Part shown: piece after piece, positions 1-8,856 of the stretch
How positions within the stretch are numbered: position 1 is the first letter of the stretch
How the letters are laid out: each line of letters begins with the position of its first letter
Assembly: GCA_964415675.1 (NCBI GenBank)
Contig: CAYQBG010000009.1
Location: forward strand, 62,001 to 126,000
From: UBA5336 sp964415675
GTDB taxonomy: Bacteria; Pseudomonadota; Alphaproteobacteria; Caulobacterales; Hyphomonadaceae
DNA length: 64,000 nt
Direction: 5' to 3'
Translations under genes and position numbers: made by a program
Notes under the pieces: model-generated
Database searches by the model: none
What the model saw: only the letters and a program-made list of their open reading frames with translations
Told to the model about the DNA's origin: nothing

Positions 1-458
1 TCCAGCTTCAGCCCATGCTCCTCAAGCGTCATCAGGTCGGCCATGATCTGGCAGGGATGGGAACGATCAGTCAGACCATTGATCACGGGCACGCGTGAGG
101 AGGCGGCAAAATCCTCGACATCGGAATGGTCATTTGCGCGGATCATCACCGCATCGACATATCGCGAAATGACCCTCGCCGTATCCTCAATCGTCTCTCC
201 GCGCCCCAGCTGCATCTCGCCCGACGAGGCGACGATGGCGCTTCCGCCCAGCTGGCGTATCGCCATATCGAAGGAGAAACGTGTCCGTGTCGAGGATTTC
301 TCGAAGATCATGGCCAGGACATGGCCCGACAGCAGCGCGCCGTCATCCACCTGTCCGTTTGGCCAGCCGGCGCGGGCCGCCTTCATCGCGAGTGCGTCAT
401 CGAGTATCGTGCGCAACTGCGCCGGCTCGATCGCGATCAGGTCAAGGAAATGCTTCAT
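1..458 (-). CDS. argF: Ornithine carbamoyltransferase, partial (C-terminus outside window)
   Basis: Makes citrulline from ornithine and carbamoyl phosphate in cytoplasmic arginine synthesis. The first 152 residues are visible. They carry the carbamoyl-phosphate-binding STRTR motif (residues 56-60) and the HPCQ motif (134-137), both diagnostic of the family. The ATG at 458 overlaps the argD stop by four bases (ATGA), so the two genes are translationally coupled in one minus-strand operon. The 3' part runs off the window, so completeness cannot be judged. Aspartate carbamoyltransferase is unlikely because HPCQ and the argD linkage fit the ornithine enzyme. Confidence 0.95.
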   Translation of the reverse strand, partial: MKHFLDLIAIEPAQLRTILDDALAMKAARAGWPNGQVDDGALLSGHVLAMIFEKSSTRTRFSFDMAIRQLGGSAIVASSGEMQLGRGETIEDTARVISRYVDAVMIRANDHSDVEDFAASSRVPVINGLTDRSHPCQIMADLMTLEEHGLKL

Positions 459-1651
459 TCGCCATCCCCGGGCGCCCAGGCCGCCAGGCTTTCATCAATG
501 ATCGCGACCGCCTCTCGCACATCGCTGTCCGTGATCACCAGCGGCGGCGCCAGGCGAAGCACATTATCGCCGGCCACGCCGACGAGCAGCCGGCGATCGC
601 GACAACCCATCTGAACCGCTTTTGGCGCCGCTTTCAGACGCAGGCCGGTCAGCAGGCCCTTGCCAGTGACGCCATCCACCTTGCCGGGATGGCTGTCGGC
701 AAGGCTTTTCAAGCCCTGCGCCACCGTACCGGACACCCGGCGGACCTCCTCAAGGAAGGCCTTATCAGAGATGATATCCCAAACAACGTTCCCCACAGCC
801 ATGGCCAGCGGATTGCCCCCATAGGTCGAGCCATGGCTGCCCGGCTGCATGACAATGCCGGTCGCCTCTGTCGTCAGGCAGGCGCCAAACGGAAAGCCCG
901 AGCCCACGCCCTTCGCGACGCACATGATATCGGGCTGGGCCGCTTCGGCCCATTCATGCGCGAACAGCTTACCCGTGCGACCCATGCCACACTGGACTTC
1001 GTCATAGATCAGCAGCGCGCCGCGCTCATCGCACAACTTGCGCAGGCCGGTCAGGCACTCTTCCGGCATGGCGCGCACGCCGCCCTCGCCCTGGACCGGC
1101 TCGACGAAGACAGCCGCCGTCCTGTCCGTCACCGCAGCATCCAGGGCCTCATGATCACCCCATTCCAGCTGGGTGAAACCGGGCATCTCCGGGCCGAAGC
1201 CTTCAAGATATTTGGGGTTGCCACCGGCATTGATCGCGCCAAGAGAGCGACCGTGGAACGCGCCTGTGAAGGTGATGAATTCGATCCGTTCAGGCGCGCC
1301 ATTCGCCCAGTGATACTTGCGCGCCGTTTTCAGCGCGCATTCCACCGCCTCGGTACCCGAATTCGTGAAGAAAACCCGGTCGGCAAAGGTTCGCGCACAG
1401 ATTTTCGCCGCCAGTTCCTCGCCAGCGGGCACGCGAAACATGTTCGATGTGTGCCAGAGCTTTTCGGCCTGGGCCTTCAGCGCCTCGACCAGACGCGGGT
1501 GACTGTGGCCGAGCGAAGTCACCGCAATACCCGCAATGAAATCGAGATAGGCCGCGCCGTCCTCGGTAAACAGGCGTACGCCTTCGCCTCGCACGAAAGC
1601 CTCGTCCGGCGGTCGATAGACGGGCATGATGTGCTGGCGGGGATCAGACAT
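455..1651 (-). CDS. argD: Acetylornithine aminotransferase (class III PLP enzyme)
   Basis: PLP-dependent transaminase of arginine biosynthesis, converting N-acetylglutamate semialdehyde to N-acetylornithine; some family members also act in lysine synthesis. It has 398 residues, the normal family length. Visible motifs are NSGTEA (about 98-103, phosphate binding), DEVQ (217-220, PLP ring contact) and the Schiff-base lysine in VAKGVG (Lys247). The ATG at 1651 was chosen because a GAAGGAGG ribosome-binding site lies 8 bases upstream. An in-frame ATG 72 bases further upstream lacks one. It is the first gene of an argD-argF operon. Confidence 0.95.
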   Translation of the reverse strand: MSDPRQHIMPVYRPPDEAFVRGEGVRLFTEDGAAYLDFIAGIAVTSLGHSHPRLVEALKAQAEKLWHTSNMFRVPAGEELAAKICARTFADRVFFTNSGTEAVECALKTARKYHWANGAPERIEFITFTGAFHGRSLGAINAGGNPKYLEGFGPEMPGFTQLEWGDHEALDAAVTDRTAAVFVEPVQGEGGVRAMPEECLTGLRKLCDERGALLIYDEVQCGMGRTGKLFAHEWAEAAQPDIMCVAKGVGSGFPFGACLTTEATGIVMQPGSHGSTYGGNPLAMAVGNVVWDIISDKAFLEEVRRVSGTVAQGLKSLADSHPGKVDGVTGKGLLTGLRLKAAPKAVQMGCRDRRLLVGVAGDNVLRLAPPLVITDSDVREAVAIIDESLAAWAPGDGE

Positions 1652-1992
1652 TTGCTGGGCCTCCTTCAGGCCTTTGGGCTGCGGGAAGCGCAAACCGTTT
1701 GCCATGCCGTGAAGGCAAGTCAACCAGCGAGCCCCGAAAGTCGCGGATTACACCGATTTAACCGGTTTTCGATTCTTAGGAACTTGACGAAAAACGATAT
1801 GTTATTATTGTTTATCGGTAAGTCAGCTGCGGATCGGTCGGCACCATTCCACGCCCCCTACCTCACCCCTGAGCGCCGGCCGGTTCGCGACTGATTGAAC
1901 TTCCGAAACCCCTCCTGAGGCGGCCCGGGCTGTTGGGTCGCCTCCTTTCTTCCCGGCAGCTGAGCAGATTTCGGGCAGGGTGTGCAAGTACC
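1652..1992. other. Intergenic region upstream of argD
   Basis: No convincing gene. It holds the argD ribosome-binding site and presumably its promoter. A hairpin lies at 1917-1944, with arms of ten bases containing one G-T wobble and an eight-base loop. It is followed on the plus strand by a pyrimidine-rich stretch, but no plus-strand gene ends there, so its role is unclear. Confidence 0.5.
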
Positions 1993-2030
1993 TGAAAAGA
2001 AAAGCGCGGCTGCCGTTCAGGCGCCGCGCT
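1993..2030 (-). terminator. Rho-independent terminator after hisG
   Basis: Perfect eight-base arms AGCGCGGC/GCCGCGCT (2003-2010 and 2023-2030) with a twelve-base loop. On the minus strand they are followed by TTTCTTTTC. It lies about 80 bases beyond the hisG stop and closes the hisS-hisZ-hisG unit. Confidence 0.75.
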
Positions 2031-2112
2031 CTCCCCGCACTTGCAGCGTTTCCTCCCAGAAAACTGCCTGATAACTAGGAGCGTCAATCCGCCGCGCTGT
2101 CAACTGTCCGTC

Positions 2113-3045
2113 TCAAATCTTCTTCAAAAAAGTCGCAAAAATGCCATTCTCGGCCGAATAGACGAATTCGACATCCGAGACACTGACCGGGCCGACACCT
2201 GAATCGCACAATCGCCGCGCAGCATCGGCAACACTCGCCTGCGGGCACAGCGCCGTCTGGCCGCACAGATTCGACAAGCCCAGCGCCGAAGCGAGTTCGC
2301 CCGGAATCTCGGCGCTGGCCTCCAGTCGTCTGAGTTGCTCGCCCTCAGCGCGCGCGGCCACCGAGTCGAGGAGTTTGCGCAGCGTCGCAAGCGATCCCTC
2401 ATCCCATGACGCCTTCAGGGATCCGGTCAGGGCCGCCTCGCTTTCAAGAATAACCCCATCATCAAGAATGCGAAGATCATTGGCCGCGAGTGTTGCGCCT
2501 GTCGTGGTGATATCCACGACGAGCTCGGCGGTACCTGCTGCCGGGGCCGCCTCTGTTGCTCCTGCGCTTTCGACCAGGCGATAATCGCCGACCGAGCGCG
2601 TCGCAAAAAAGCGACGGGTCAGGTTGAGATATTTGGTAGCCACGCGCATCGGTCGGCCATGCACCTCCCTGTACTGGGCGGCGGCCGCCTCAAGGTCTGA
2701 CATTGAGGAGACATCCAGCCAGCCTTGCGGCACAGCCACCACGGCGCGCGCATGTCCAAAGCCGAGCTTGCGGATCACGGCCGCCTCACTGTCGAGATCG
2801 GCCGAAATTTCATGCAGGAGATCCTCGCCGGTTACCCCGATATGAAGACGCCCGGACAATAGCCCCTCGGCGATTTCCCGCGCTGAGAGCAACAGCACAT
2901 CCGCCTCTGGCAGCCCCTTGAGCGCGGCGACATAACTGCGCTCGCCCCCGCGCTGGGTCAGGCGGAACCCGCACCCTCTCAGCCAAGCCTCGGCATTGTC
3001 CTTCAACCGCCCTTTGGACGGGATCGCGAATGTCAGACGGCTCAT
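2113..3045 (-). CDS. hisG: ATP phosphoribosyltransferase catalytic subunit
   Basis: First committed enzyme of histidine biosynthesis, joining ATP and PRPP. It has 310 residues. The N-terminus (SKGRLKDN) and the PRPP-binding loop (about 170-185, DITTTGATLAANDL) are typical. Its ATG overlaps the hisZ stop (ATGA at 3042-3045), indicating co-translation. The length is odd: HisZ-dependent enzymes are usually about 210-230 residues, whereas this one has an extra C-terminal segment of about 80 residues. That segment is not obviously the canonical ACT/PII-like regulatory domain of the long form. Catalytic assignment is firm; the mode of histidine feedback is not. Confidence 0.93.
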   Translation of the reverse strand: MSRLTFAIPSKGRLKDNAEAWLRGCGFRLTQRGGERSYVAALKGLPEADVLLLSAREIAEGLLSGRLHIGVTGEDLLHEISADLDSEAAVIRKLGFGHARAVVAVPQGWLDVSSMSDLEAAAAQYREVHGRPMRVATKYLNLTRRFFATRSVGDYRLVESAGATEAAPAAGTAELVVDITTTGATLAANDLRILDDGVILESEAALTGSLKASWDEGSLATLRKLLDSVAARAEGEQLRRLEASAEIPGELASALGLSNLCGQTALCPQASVADAARRLCDSGVGPVSVSDVEFVYSAENGIFATFLKKI

Positions 3046-4184
3046 GTGCCACCTCCTGCCGCCTGCGCCAGCCTGTCGGGCCGGACCACGCCGCCCACAG
3101 CGCTCACCTCGACGCGCCCCTGGCTCAACCGGCCGATCAGGCCATCATACCGCCCGCCAGCACCGAACGGCCGCGAGGGCGCGCTGCCGGGACCGAAAAG
3201 CTCGAACAGGAACCCGTCATAATAGTTGAACCGCCGCCCGAACGGCGTTCCGAAGCGTGCCACCTCGGCAAGCACCGGCGCATCGGCAAGGATCGCCTCC
3301 ATCCGCTTTGACAGCATATCAAGTGTATCGCCCACCGCGTCTTCCACACCCTTCCCTGCGGCCAGGCGAGACAGGGTCTCGACCGCCTCCACCGGAGCGG
3401 CCTCCACAGCCAGAACGTCGCTCAGCAGCGCCGCGGCCTCTTCGGGCACACCGCCTGCTTCCGCCTCGGCTGCCTTGGCCATCAGCCGGTCCGCGATCTC
3501 GCCGACGCTTCGCTCGCCCACCAGCGTCACGCCCGAAAGGTCAAGCATGTCGGTGACCATGGTCTCCGCATCTCTGCTGCTGGCCCCTTTCAATTGCGCG
3601 GCAAGACGGTTGCCGCGCGCCGCACCCGCCCCCGGTCCACCAGAGAGAAGCGCGCGCACTCCGCCTTGCTGGCGGAAGGCCCGCTTGAGCGCATCTGCAA
3701 GCCCAGGCGCAAGCGACAAGGCATCGACAAAGGCGGGGAACACGGCGAGATCGCCGAACCATGCGCTATCGATTTCGGCGCCGGACGCAATCGCGGCGCG
3801 GTGCACCTCGCCGAACACATCGGCATCAGCGCGGGGAGAGACTTCGGCGCCAAAACGCTCGAAACCGATCTGTGTGAACTCCATCGGCTCGCCGGGCACC
3901 GAGGGCAGCCGGAACGCCCTCGCATTATAGCGGCGCAGCGTTTCTCCGCTTGCGCCTGCCCCGCGCGCCTCGGCCTCGGCCCGCGCCACAGGCAGCGTCA
4001 GGTCCGGGCGCAGCGCCTGTTCCTGCCCGCCAGTATCGGCGAAAATGCACAGGCGCGCGCGCACCGCCTCGCCTGACAGCTCCAGGGGAAAAAGCGCCGG
4101 CATCAGGCTCGGCGGATCGACCTGCGTCCCGCCGAGCTCGGCAAAGACGCTCGCGGCGATCTTTGCGGCGACCTCAGGATTCAT
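3042..4184 (-). CDS. hisZ: ATP phosphoribosyltransferase regulatory subunit
   Basis: A histidyl-tRNA-synthetase-like protein (380 residues) without aminoacylation function that partners HisG and mediates histidine feedback. It shows class II synthetase-like segments (ALRPDLTLPVAR, EFTQIGFERFG, and GAGGRYDGLIGR near the C-terminus). The tRNA anticodon-binding domain is absent and it lies between hisS and hisG. The ATG at 4184 has GGAGG upstream and overlaps the hisS 3' end by 11 bases. A longer upstream reading in this frame is arginine-rich and lies within hisS, so it was discarded. Confidence 0.9.
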   Translation of the reverse strand: MNPEVAAKIAASVFAELGGTQVDPPSLMPALFPLELSGEAVRARLCIFADTGGQEQALRPDLTLPVARAEAEARGAGASGETLRRYNARAFRLPSVPGEPMEFTQIGFERFGAEVSPRADADVFGEVHRAAIASGAEIDSAWFGDLAVFPAFVDALSLAPGLADALKRAFRQQGGVRALLSGGPGAGAARGNRLAAQLKGASSRDAETMVTDMLDLSGVTLVGERSVGEIADRLMAKAAEAEAGGVPEEAAALLSDVLAVEAAPVEAVETLSRLAAGKGVEDAVGDTLDMLSKRMEAILADAPVLAEVARFGTPFGRRFNYYDGFLFELFGPGSAPSRPFGAGGRYDGLIGRLSQGRVEVSAVGGVVRPDRLAQAAGGGT

Positions 4185-5655
4185 CGCCCGCCTCCACGAT
4201 CTCACGCACTTTGGACACCCAGTCGGCCAACGGCGCCTCGAACTGGCCCGGACGGCTCTCTCGCCACTCTTCATTCGAGGCGATCGCTTTCGCCTTTGCC
4301 GCGCCAACCTTGAGGTCCTTGATGGTCACGACACCATTGGCGATCTCGTCTTCACCGCAGATCACCACGGCAGGCGCGCCCCGCCGGTCAGCATATTTCA
4401 TCTGCGCCCGCATGCCCGAGCTGCCCATATAGGCTTCGGCCCGCAGGCCCGCCCGGCGCAGCTGGCTGGCAAGCCGCAGCGCCTCAGACGGGTTCGATTT
4501 GTCGAGAGAAAGCACGACGACCGGTCCGTTCAGGTTTGCACCCTCTCCGAGTATGGCAAAAGCGGTCGCCAGCCGGCTCACCCCGACCGAGAAACCCGTT
4601 GCCGGCACGCTCTCGCCGGTAAACCGGGCCACGAGATCGTCATAGCGCCCTCCGCCTCCGACCGAGCCTATACGGACCGCGCGACCCTTTTCATCCAGCG
4701 TTTCGCGCAGGAGCTCCGCCTCAAAGACCGGGCCGGTATAATATTCCAGGCCTCGCACGACACTTGGATCGAATGCGACATGGGCTTCGGGCACACCGAA
4801 CGCCTCCAGTGCGGTCGCAATCGCCTCGAGTTCCGCAAGCCCCTCGCGTCCGCCCTCACCATGGCCCGCGAGCTTTTCCAGGCTGGCAAGCACTTCAGCG
4901 CGTGTGCCCGCGCCAGCTTCGGCAAAATCGAGCACATGTCGGCGGGCCTTTGCATCGAGTCCCGCCCCCTCGGTGAAATCTCCGGAGTCATCCTCACGGC
5001 CCACGCCAAGCAGCGCATCGACACCCTCGATCCCGAGCCGGTCCAGCTTGTCGAGCGCGCGCAGCACGACCAGGCGGGCCCCCTCACCTGTCACACCGGC
5101 CGCATTGAGCACGCCGTTCAGGAGCTGGCGCGTATTCACACGGATCACGAACTCTCCATCCTGCGCGCCAGCCGCCTGCATGGCTTCTGCGGCCATGGCG
5201 ATCATCTCGGCATCGACATGCGGCCCGGCTGCCCCGACCGTATCAGCGTCGCATTGCAGGAATTCGCGGAAACGGCCAGGACCCGGCTTCTCGTTTCGCC
5301 ATACCGGCCCATGCGCATAGCGGCGGAAAGGCTTGGCAAGGGTCTGCCAGTTCTCGGCGGCAAACCGGGCAAGGGGCGCCGTCAGGTCATAGCGCAGCGC
5401 CATCCACTGTTCATCATCGTCCTGAAGGGCAAAGACGCCCTCATTCGGCCGGTCGCTGTCAGGCAGGAACTTGCCCAGCGCATCGGCATATTCGAACGCT
5501 CCGGTTTCAAGCGCCTCAAAGCCCCAGCGCCTGTAGACTTCTGTGATCGACGCAATCATGGCCTGCTCGGCGGCAATCTGCGGCTCGCGCTTGTCGGGAA
5601 AGCCGCGAGGAGAGCGAGCGAGATCCTTGCGGGAGGGGGATTTATTCTTGGCCAT
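4174..5655 (-). CDS. hisS: Histidyl-tRNA synthetase
   Basis: Charges tRNA-His in the cytoplasm. 493 residues. Class II motifs are visible: RYDLTAPLARF, motif 2 with RNEKPGPGRFREF, the histidine-specific GLEYYTGPVFEA and VGGGGRYDDL. A C-terminal anticodon-binding domain is present (ARLRRAGLRAEAY-like region). The ATG at 5655 (MAKNKSPS) begins the lysine-rich N-terminus usual for the family; the 35 residues readable upstream look non-coding. It is first gene of the hisS-hisZ-hisG unit, so charging capacity and histidine synthesis are co-expressed. Confidence 0.94.
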   Translation of the reverse strand: MAKNKSPSRKDLARSPRGFPDKREPQIAAEQAMIASITEVYRRWGFEALETGAFEYADALGKFLPDSDRPNEGVFALQDDDEQWMALRYDLTAPLARFAAENWQTLAKPFRRYAHGPVWRNEKPGPGRFREFLQCDADTVGAAGPHVDAEMIAMAAEAMQAAGAQDGEFVIRVNTRQLLNGVLNAAGVTGEGARLVVLRALDKLDRLGIEGVDALLGVGREDDSGDFTEGAGLDAKARRHVLDFAEAGAGTRAEVLASLEKLAGHGEGGREGLAELEAIATALEAFGVPEAHVAFDPSVVRGLEYYTGPVFEAELLRETLDEKGRAVRIGSVGGGGRYDDLVARFTGESVPATGFSVGVSRLATAFAILGEGANLNGPVVVLSLDKSNPSEALRLASQLRRAGLRAEAYMGSSGMRAQMKYADRRGAPAVVICGEDEIANGVVTIKDLKVGAAKAKAIASNEEWRESRPGQFEAPLADWVSKVREIVEAGDES

Positions 5656-5786
5656 GTCTCGCCTTTGTCCACCAGTCTTGACCGCCTGTGCGTTAGAGCA
5701 TCGCCCGGCATGTGTGAAGCCTCCCACAGCGCGAGCGGCATGACATTTGCTTCGCCTCACGGGTGAATAAAAGGACGCGTCCCCTG

Positions 5787-6257
5787 ATGAAACGGGTTGT
5801 TGCCATTATCTCCCTCGCATTTGCCGTTGCCATGCCGGCCAGTGCCAGTCCGGAACTTGCCAGCGACTGGGGCAAGAAGGCTGCTGAGCTATATGACCAG
5901 ACTGTCGCCATACGGGAAGGCGAGCGTGCGCCTGCGCGTTACAATGATGAGCTGGCCCGGTTTTCCGTGACTGCTTCGCGGCTCGCCCGCTGGATCGATG
6001 CCGAGGGCGGCCCCGCCGATCTTGGCTGCATCTTTCGTGGTATGGCCGACGAATCAGAAGCCCAGCTTGGCGCGCTCGAATCTGGCCGGAAGGACGTCGC
6101 AATTGATCGCCTGACGCTTATGTTCAGCGATGCCGAACTGATCTCAGCAGCCTCGATTCGGGCTGTGACACGCAACGCTCGTGGTGCCGACGATATGACC
6201 GGGAGTTGCCCGGCACGGCCCATGTCGCGCGATCAGTATTTCACCGACCATCCATAG
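5787..6257 (+). CDS. Small secreted protein of unknown function
   Basis: 156 residues, not recognised. It begins with a clear signal peptide (MKRVVAIISLAFAVAMPASA, cleavage predicted after ASA). The rest is helical and acidic and contains two cysteines, suggesting a soluble periplasmic protein with a possible disulfide. An AAAAGGA sequence about 12 bases upstream supports the ATG at 5787 over a GTG at 5763. It is transcribed divergently from hisS. Confidence 0.7.
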   Translation: MKRVVAIISLAFAVAMPASASPELASDWGKKAAELYDQTVAIREGERAPARYNDELARFSVTASRLARWIDAEGGPADLGCIFRGMADESEAQLGALESGRKDVAIDRLTLMFSDAELISAASIRAVTRNARGADDMTGSCPARPMSRDQYFTDHP

Positions 6258-6286
6258 GGTTGCCTGCCTCCGGGATATCGCCTCAC

Positions 6287-6505
6287 TCAGTCCGGGTGAC
6301 ACGGAGCGGCGGGCACAATAAAATATCTGTTTTCGTTGGGGTCTGTCGATTTGCCAGCTACTGGCTTCAGGCGTTGGAATTCAGGAGCGATGGCGACATC
6401 GCCAGCGGCTGTCGAACTGATCATAGCCGCCGCTGTCAGCGCAACGGCACTGATCATGCCTGCAATCAGACCGATATTGCGGCGAAACAGATGTGATGTC
6501 GTCAT
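6287..6505 (-). CDS. Small exported or membrane-anchored protein, unknown
   Basis: 72 residues. A basic N-terminus (MTTSHLFRRN) is followed by a hydrophobic, alanine-rich stretch (about 11-34) that could be a signal peptide or a single membrane anchor. It is followed by a short polar tail containing one cysteine. The gene begins only 25 bases after the stop of the DsbD-like gene on the same strand, so it may be the last gene of that unit. The ribosome-binding site is weak. No family recognised; it could be a chance ORF. Confidence 0.45.
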   Translation of the reverse strand: MTTSHLFRRNIGLIAGMISAVALTAAAMISSTAAGDVAIAPEFQRLKPVAGKSTDPNENRYFIVPAAPCHPD

Positions 6506-6530
6506 GCGCCTGAAGTAACGCTGCCCTACA

Positions 6531-8672
6531 TCAGTTTCCAGAAACTGCGGCGATCTCGCGCAGCACCAGCCCTGGCGTCAGGGTTTGCGGAAGAAGCCTC
6601 GGTTCGCGATCGCCTGGTCCATAAAGAAGATACATCGGCACACCCGCCCGACCTCGAAGGCGCAACTCTTCAGCGATCAGCTCATCACGATTGGTGAAAT
6701 CCGCGACCATGAAGACGATGCCCGCGTCTTCCATGGCCGTGCGGACATCCGCGCGTGACAGGGTCGTGCGCTTGTTGGCCTGGCAGATCACACACCAGGC
6801 GGCCGTGAAATCCACGAACACGCCCTGCCCCTCGGCCAGCGTCGCTTCAACCGTTTCCGGCGACCAGGCCACTGTTTCGAAATCGCCCTGACGGTAGGCG
6901 GCCTGGCCGGCAACTTCGTCTGCTGGCGTCATCGCCGCCGAGACAGCAAGAAACAGGCCCAGCCCGATCGCGGCTGCCCCGCCCGCCCAGCCAAACACGG
7001 CCGTGCGTCCGCCGGCCGAGCGCATCAGCCAGATACCAAAAGTCAGCGCCACGGCGCCTGCCGCGGTCCAGCTCACGGCGCCCGATCCGGCCTGCTGTGC
7101 CAGGACATCAAGCAGCCAGACAGCTGTCAGGAACATCGGAAAGGCGAAGAACTGTTTCAGCCGCTCCATCCACGCACCAGGCTTGGGCAGGGCGCGTTGC
7201 AGTCCCGGCGCGAAGCTCAGCGCGAGGAAAGGCAAGGCGAGACCGAGGCCCATAAGTGCGAAGACCAGCAAAACCACGACAGCCGGCTGCGTGATCACCG
7301 CGCCAAGGGCCACGCCGAGAAAGGGCCCGACACAGGGCGCGCCAACCACAGCCGCGAGCACACCAGTGAAGAACGCCCCCGCATTGCCCTGCCTGGCCGC
7401 AAGGCCGGACCCGGCCCCCTGCATGGAGGTGCCAAGCTCGAAAAACCCGGTCAGCCAGAGCCCGATGAGAAAGACAAGCAGGGCAAGCCCGGCTACGATG
7501 GGTGGATATTGCAACTGGAATCCAAGGCTGACGAACTCACCGGCTGCGCGCAGCGCGATAAAAACGGCTGCAATCAGCAGGAAAGTGAGCAGAACGCCGA
7601 GCGTGTACCAAAGGCCATGGGCACGCAAATGAGACCGCTCGCCATGCGCGGCGGCCTGCACCATGCCCACCGCCTTTATTGAGAGAACCGGAAGAACACA
7701 CGGCATGAGATTGAGGATCAGCCCGCCAAGAAGCGCCAGCCCGGCAATCGCGGCGATACCCGCAAACGAAAGGGCGGGTTCACTCTCCGCCCGAGCGGCG
7801 GCCGCGTTTCCGAACGTGCCGGCAAACGGCGCGCCCTGACTGGCCGAAATACTGAACCCGGTCCGCGTTCCATCGCTCTTTGTGGCGGCGATCACGCCCT
7901 CGACAGGGCCCTCATGAGGCGAATAGGTATCGGCTGACATGCGCAGCGTCGCACCCGAGCCACCTGTTTCGAGTCTCTGCGGGGCCGAATGGATGATCGG
8001 ATCGCCGTAGGGAAAAAACCGCAGATCAGCCCCGTCTAAAAGTTCCGCGCGTTCCGGCTTCAGGCTGAGAACCAGCGTCTCATTGTCAATCTGGTAGCGC
8101 GCCTCGCCTGCGAAAATGGTTGGCGCGGCCTCGAACGCCCTGCCAATCAGACGGGCGCTGCGGCGGTCCGGAACCTGTTGGTCCTCGATCTTAAGCGTGA
8201 ATTCGACGGGCGCGGTCTCCGGAATGCAGACATCCTTGCAGATGAGGTAGTCGGCCGTGCCGGCAAAACGGATATCGCCAGCCGCATTCTCCGGCACCTC
8301 GAAGGCAAAGGGCAACGTCACTTCGTCGTCATAGCCATAGTCCATGATCTCACCTTCCACGACGGCGATCTCATGCGGCAGGGGCCAGGTGAAATCGCCG
8401 CCTTCGGTGACATCCCCCAGCGGACTCTCATCCCATAGAATCTGTGGAGGCAGACCTGCATCGCCAGCATTGCGCCAATAGACATGCCAGCCCTTGTCCA
8501 TCTGCTTGTGCAAGGCGAGATAAACCGTCTCTCCCGGGACAGCTGCCGCACGCTCGGAGATCAGCTCTACACGGGCATGACCGCCATCATGAGGCTGGGC
8601 GACAGCAGGTTGCGAGGCAAGCCCCGCTACAACAAGCATTGCGGCAAAGCTGGCGAAAAGACGTGATATCAT
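6531..8672 (-). CDS. DsbD/ScsB-like thiol:disulfide reductase
   Basis: Transmembrane thiol reductase passing electrons from cytoplasmic thioredoxin to periplasmic partners. 713 residues: a signal peptide (1-26); a periplasmic N-terminal domain with the cysteine pair in LICKDVCIP (about 135-145); a central CcdA/DsbD membrane domain of about eight helices with the paired half-sites MPCVLPV and GAPCVGPF; and a C-terminal thioredoxin domain with CVIC (near residue 625). The ATG at 8672 is chosen because the signal peptide starts there. The N-terminal domain resembles the DsbD-related ScsB/DUF255-type proteins more than E. coli DsbD. Partners are not encoded nearby. Confidence 0.88.
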   Translation of the reverse strand: MISRLFASFAAMLVVAGLASQPAVAQPHDGGHARVELISERAAAVPGETVYLALHKQMDKGWHVYWRNAGDAGLPPQILWDESPLGDVTEGGDFTWPLPHEIAVVEGEIMDYGYDDEVTLPFAFEVPENAAGDIRFAGTADYLICKDVCIPETAPVEFTLKIEDQQVPDRRSARLIGRAFEAAPTIFAGEARYQIDNETLVLSLKPERAELLDGADLRFFPYGDPIIHSAPQRLETGGSGATLRMSADTYSPHEGPVEGVIAATKSDGTRTGFSISASQGAPFAGTFGNAAAARAESEPALSFAGIAAIAGLALLGGLILNLMPCVLPVLSIKAVGMVQAAAHGERSHLRAHGLWYTLGVLLTFLLIAAVFIALRAAGEFVSLGFQLQYPPIVAGLALLVFLIGLWLTGFFELGTSMQGAGSGLAARQGNAGAFFTGVLAAVVGAPCVGPFLGVALGAVITQPAVVVLLVFALMGLGLALPFLALSFAPGLQRALPKPGAWMERLKQFFAFPMFLTAVWLLDVLAQQAGSGAVSWTAAGAVALTFGIWLMRSAGGRTAVFGWAGGAAAIGLGLFLAVSAAMTPADEVAGQAAYRQGDFETVAWSPETVEATLAEGQGVFVDFTAAWCVICQANKRTTLSRADVRTAMEDAGIVFMVADFTNRDELIAEELRLRGRAGVPMYLLYGPGDREPRLLPQTLTPGLVLREIAAVSGN

Positions 8673-8793
8673 GGGCAAACGCGTCCGGTTCTGTCTGATC
8701 GGCTGTTGATCTCGGTCCACGCCGATATGCGCCCACTCTCACCTTTCGTGAAGGGCCTCGCCAATTTGTGACCAAGGCCGGACGCCCGAACGC

Positions 8794-8825
8794 AAGGAAA
8801 AGGGCGGCCCCGCCGGAGGCCGCCC
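8794..8825 (-). terminator. Terminator after the SapC gene
   Basis: Eight-base GC arms (8802-8809 and 8818-8825) with an eight-base loop, followed on the minus strand by TTTTCCTT. It sits 32 bases after the stop of the SapC gene. Confidence 0.7.
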
Positions 8826-8856
8826 CTTCCAGAAAGATTGCCATATACCAGCTGGC

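Noticed and set aside
281..1894. 537-codon plus-strand open frame across argD/argF
   Set aside because: Antisense shadow of well-supported argD and argF in GC-rich DNA; arginine/histidine-rich and without family features.
1917..1944. Plus-strand terminator upstream of argD
   Set aside because: Stem has a wobble pair and no plus-strand gene ends there; a better minus-strand terminator exists at 1993-2030.
4045..5766. 573-codon plus-strand open frame across hisS
   Set aside because: Antisense to hisS with all synthetase motifs on the other strand.
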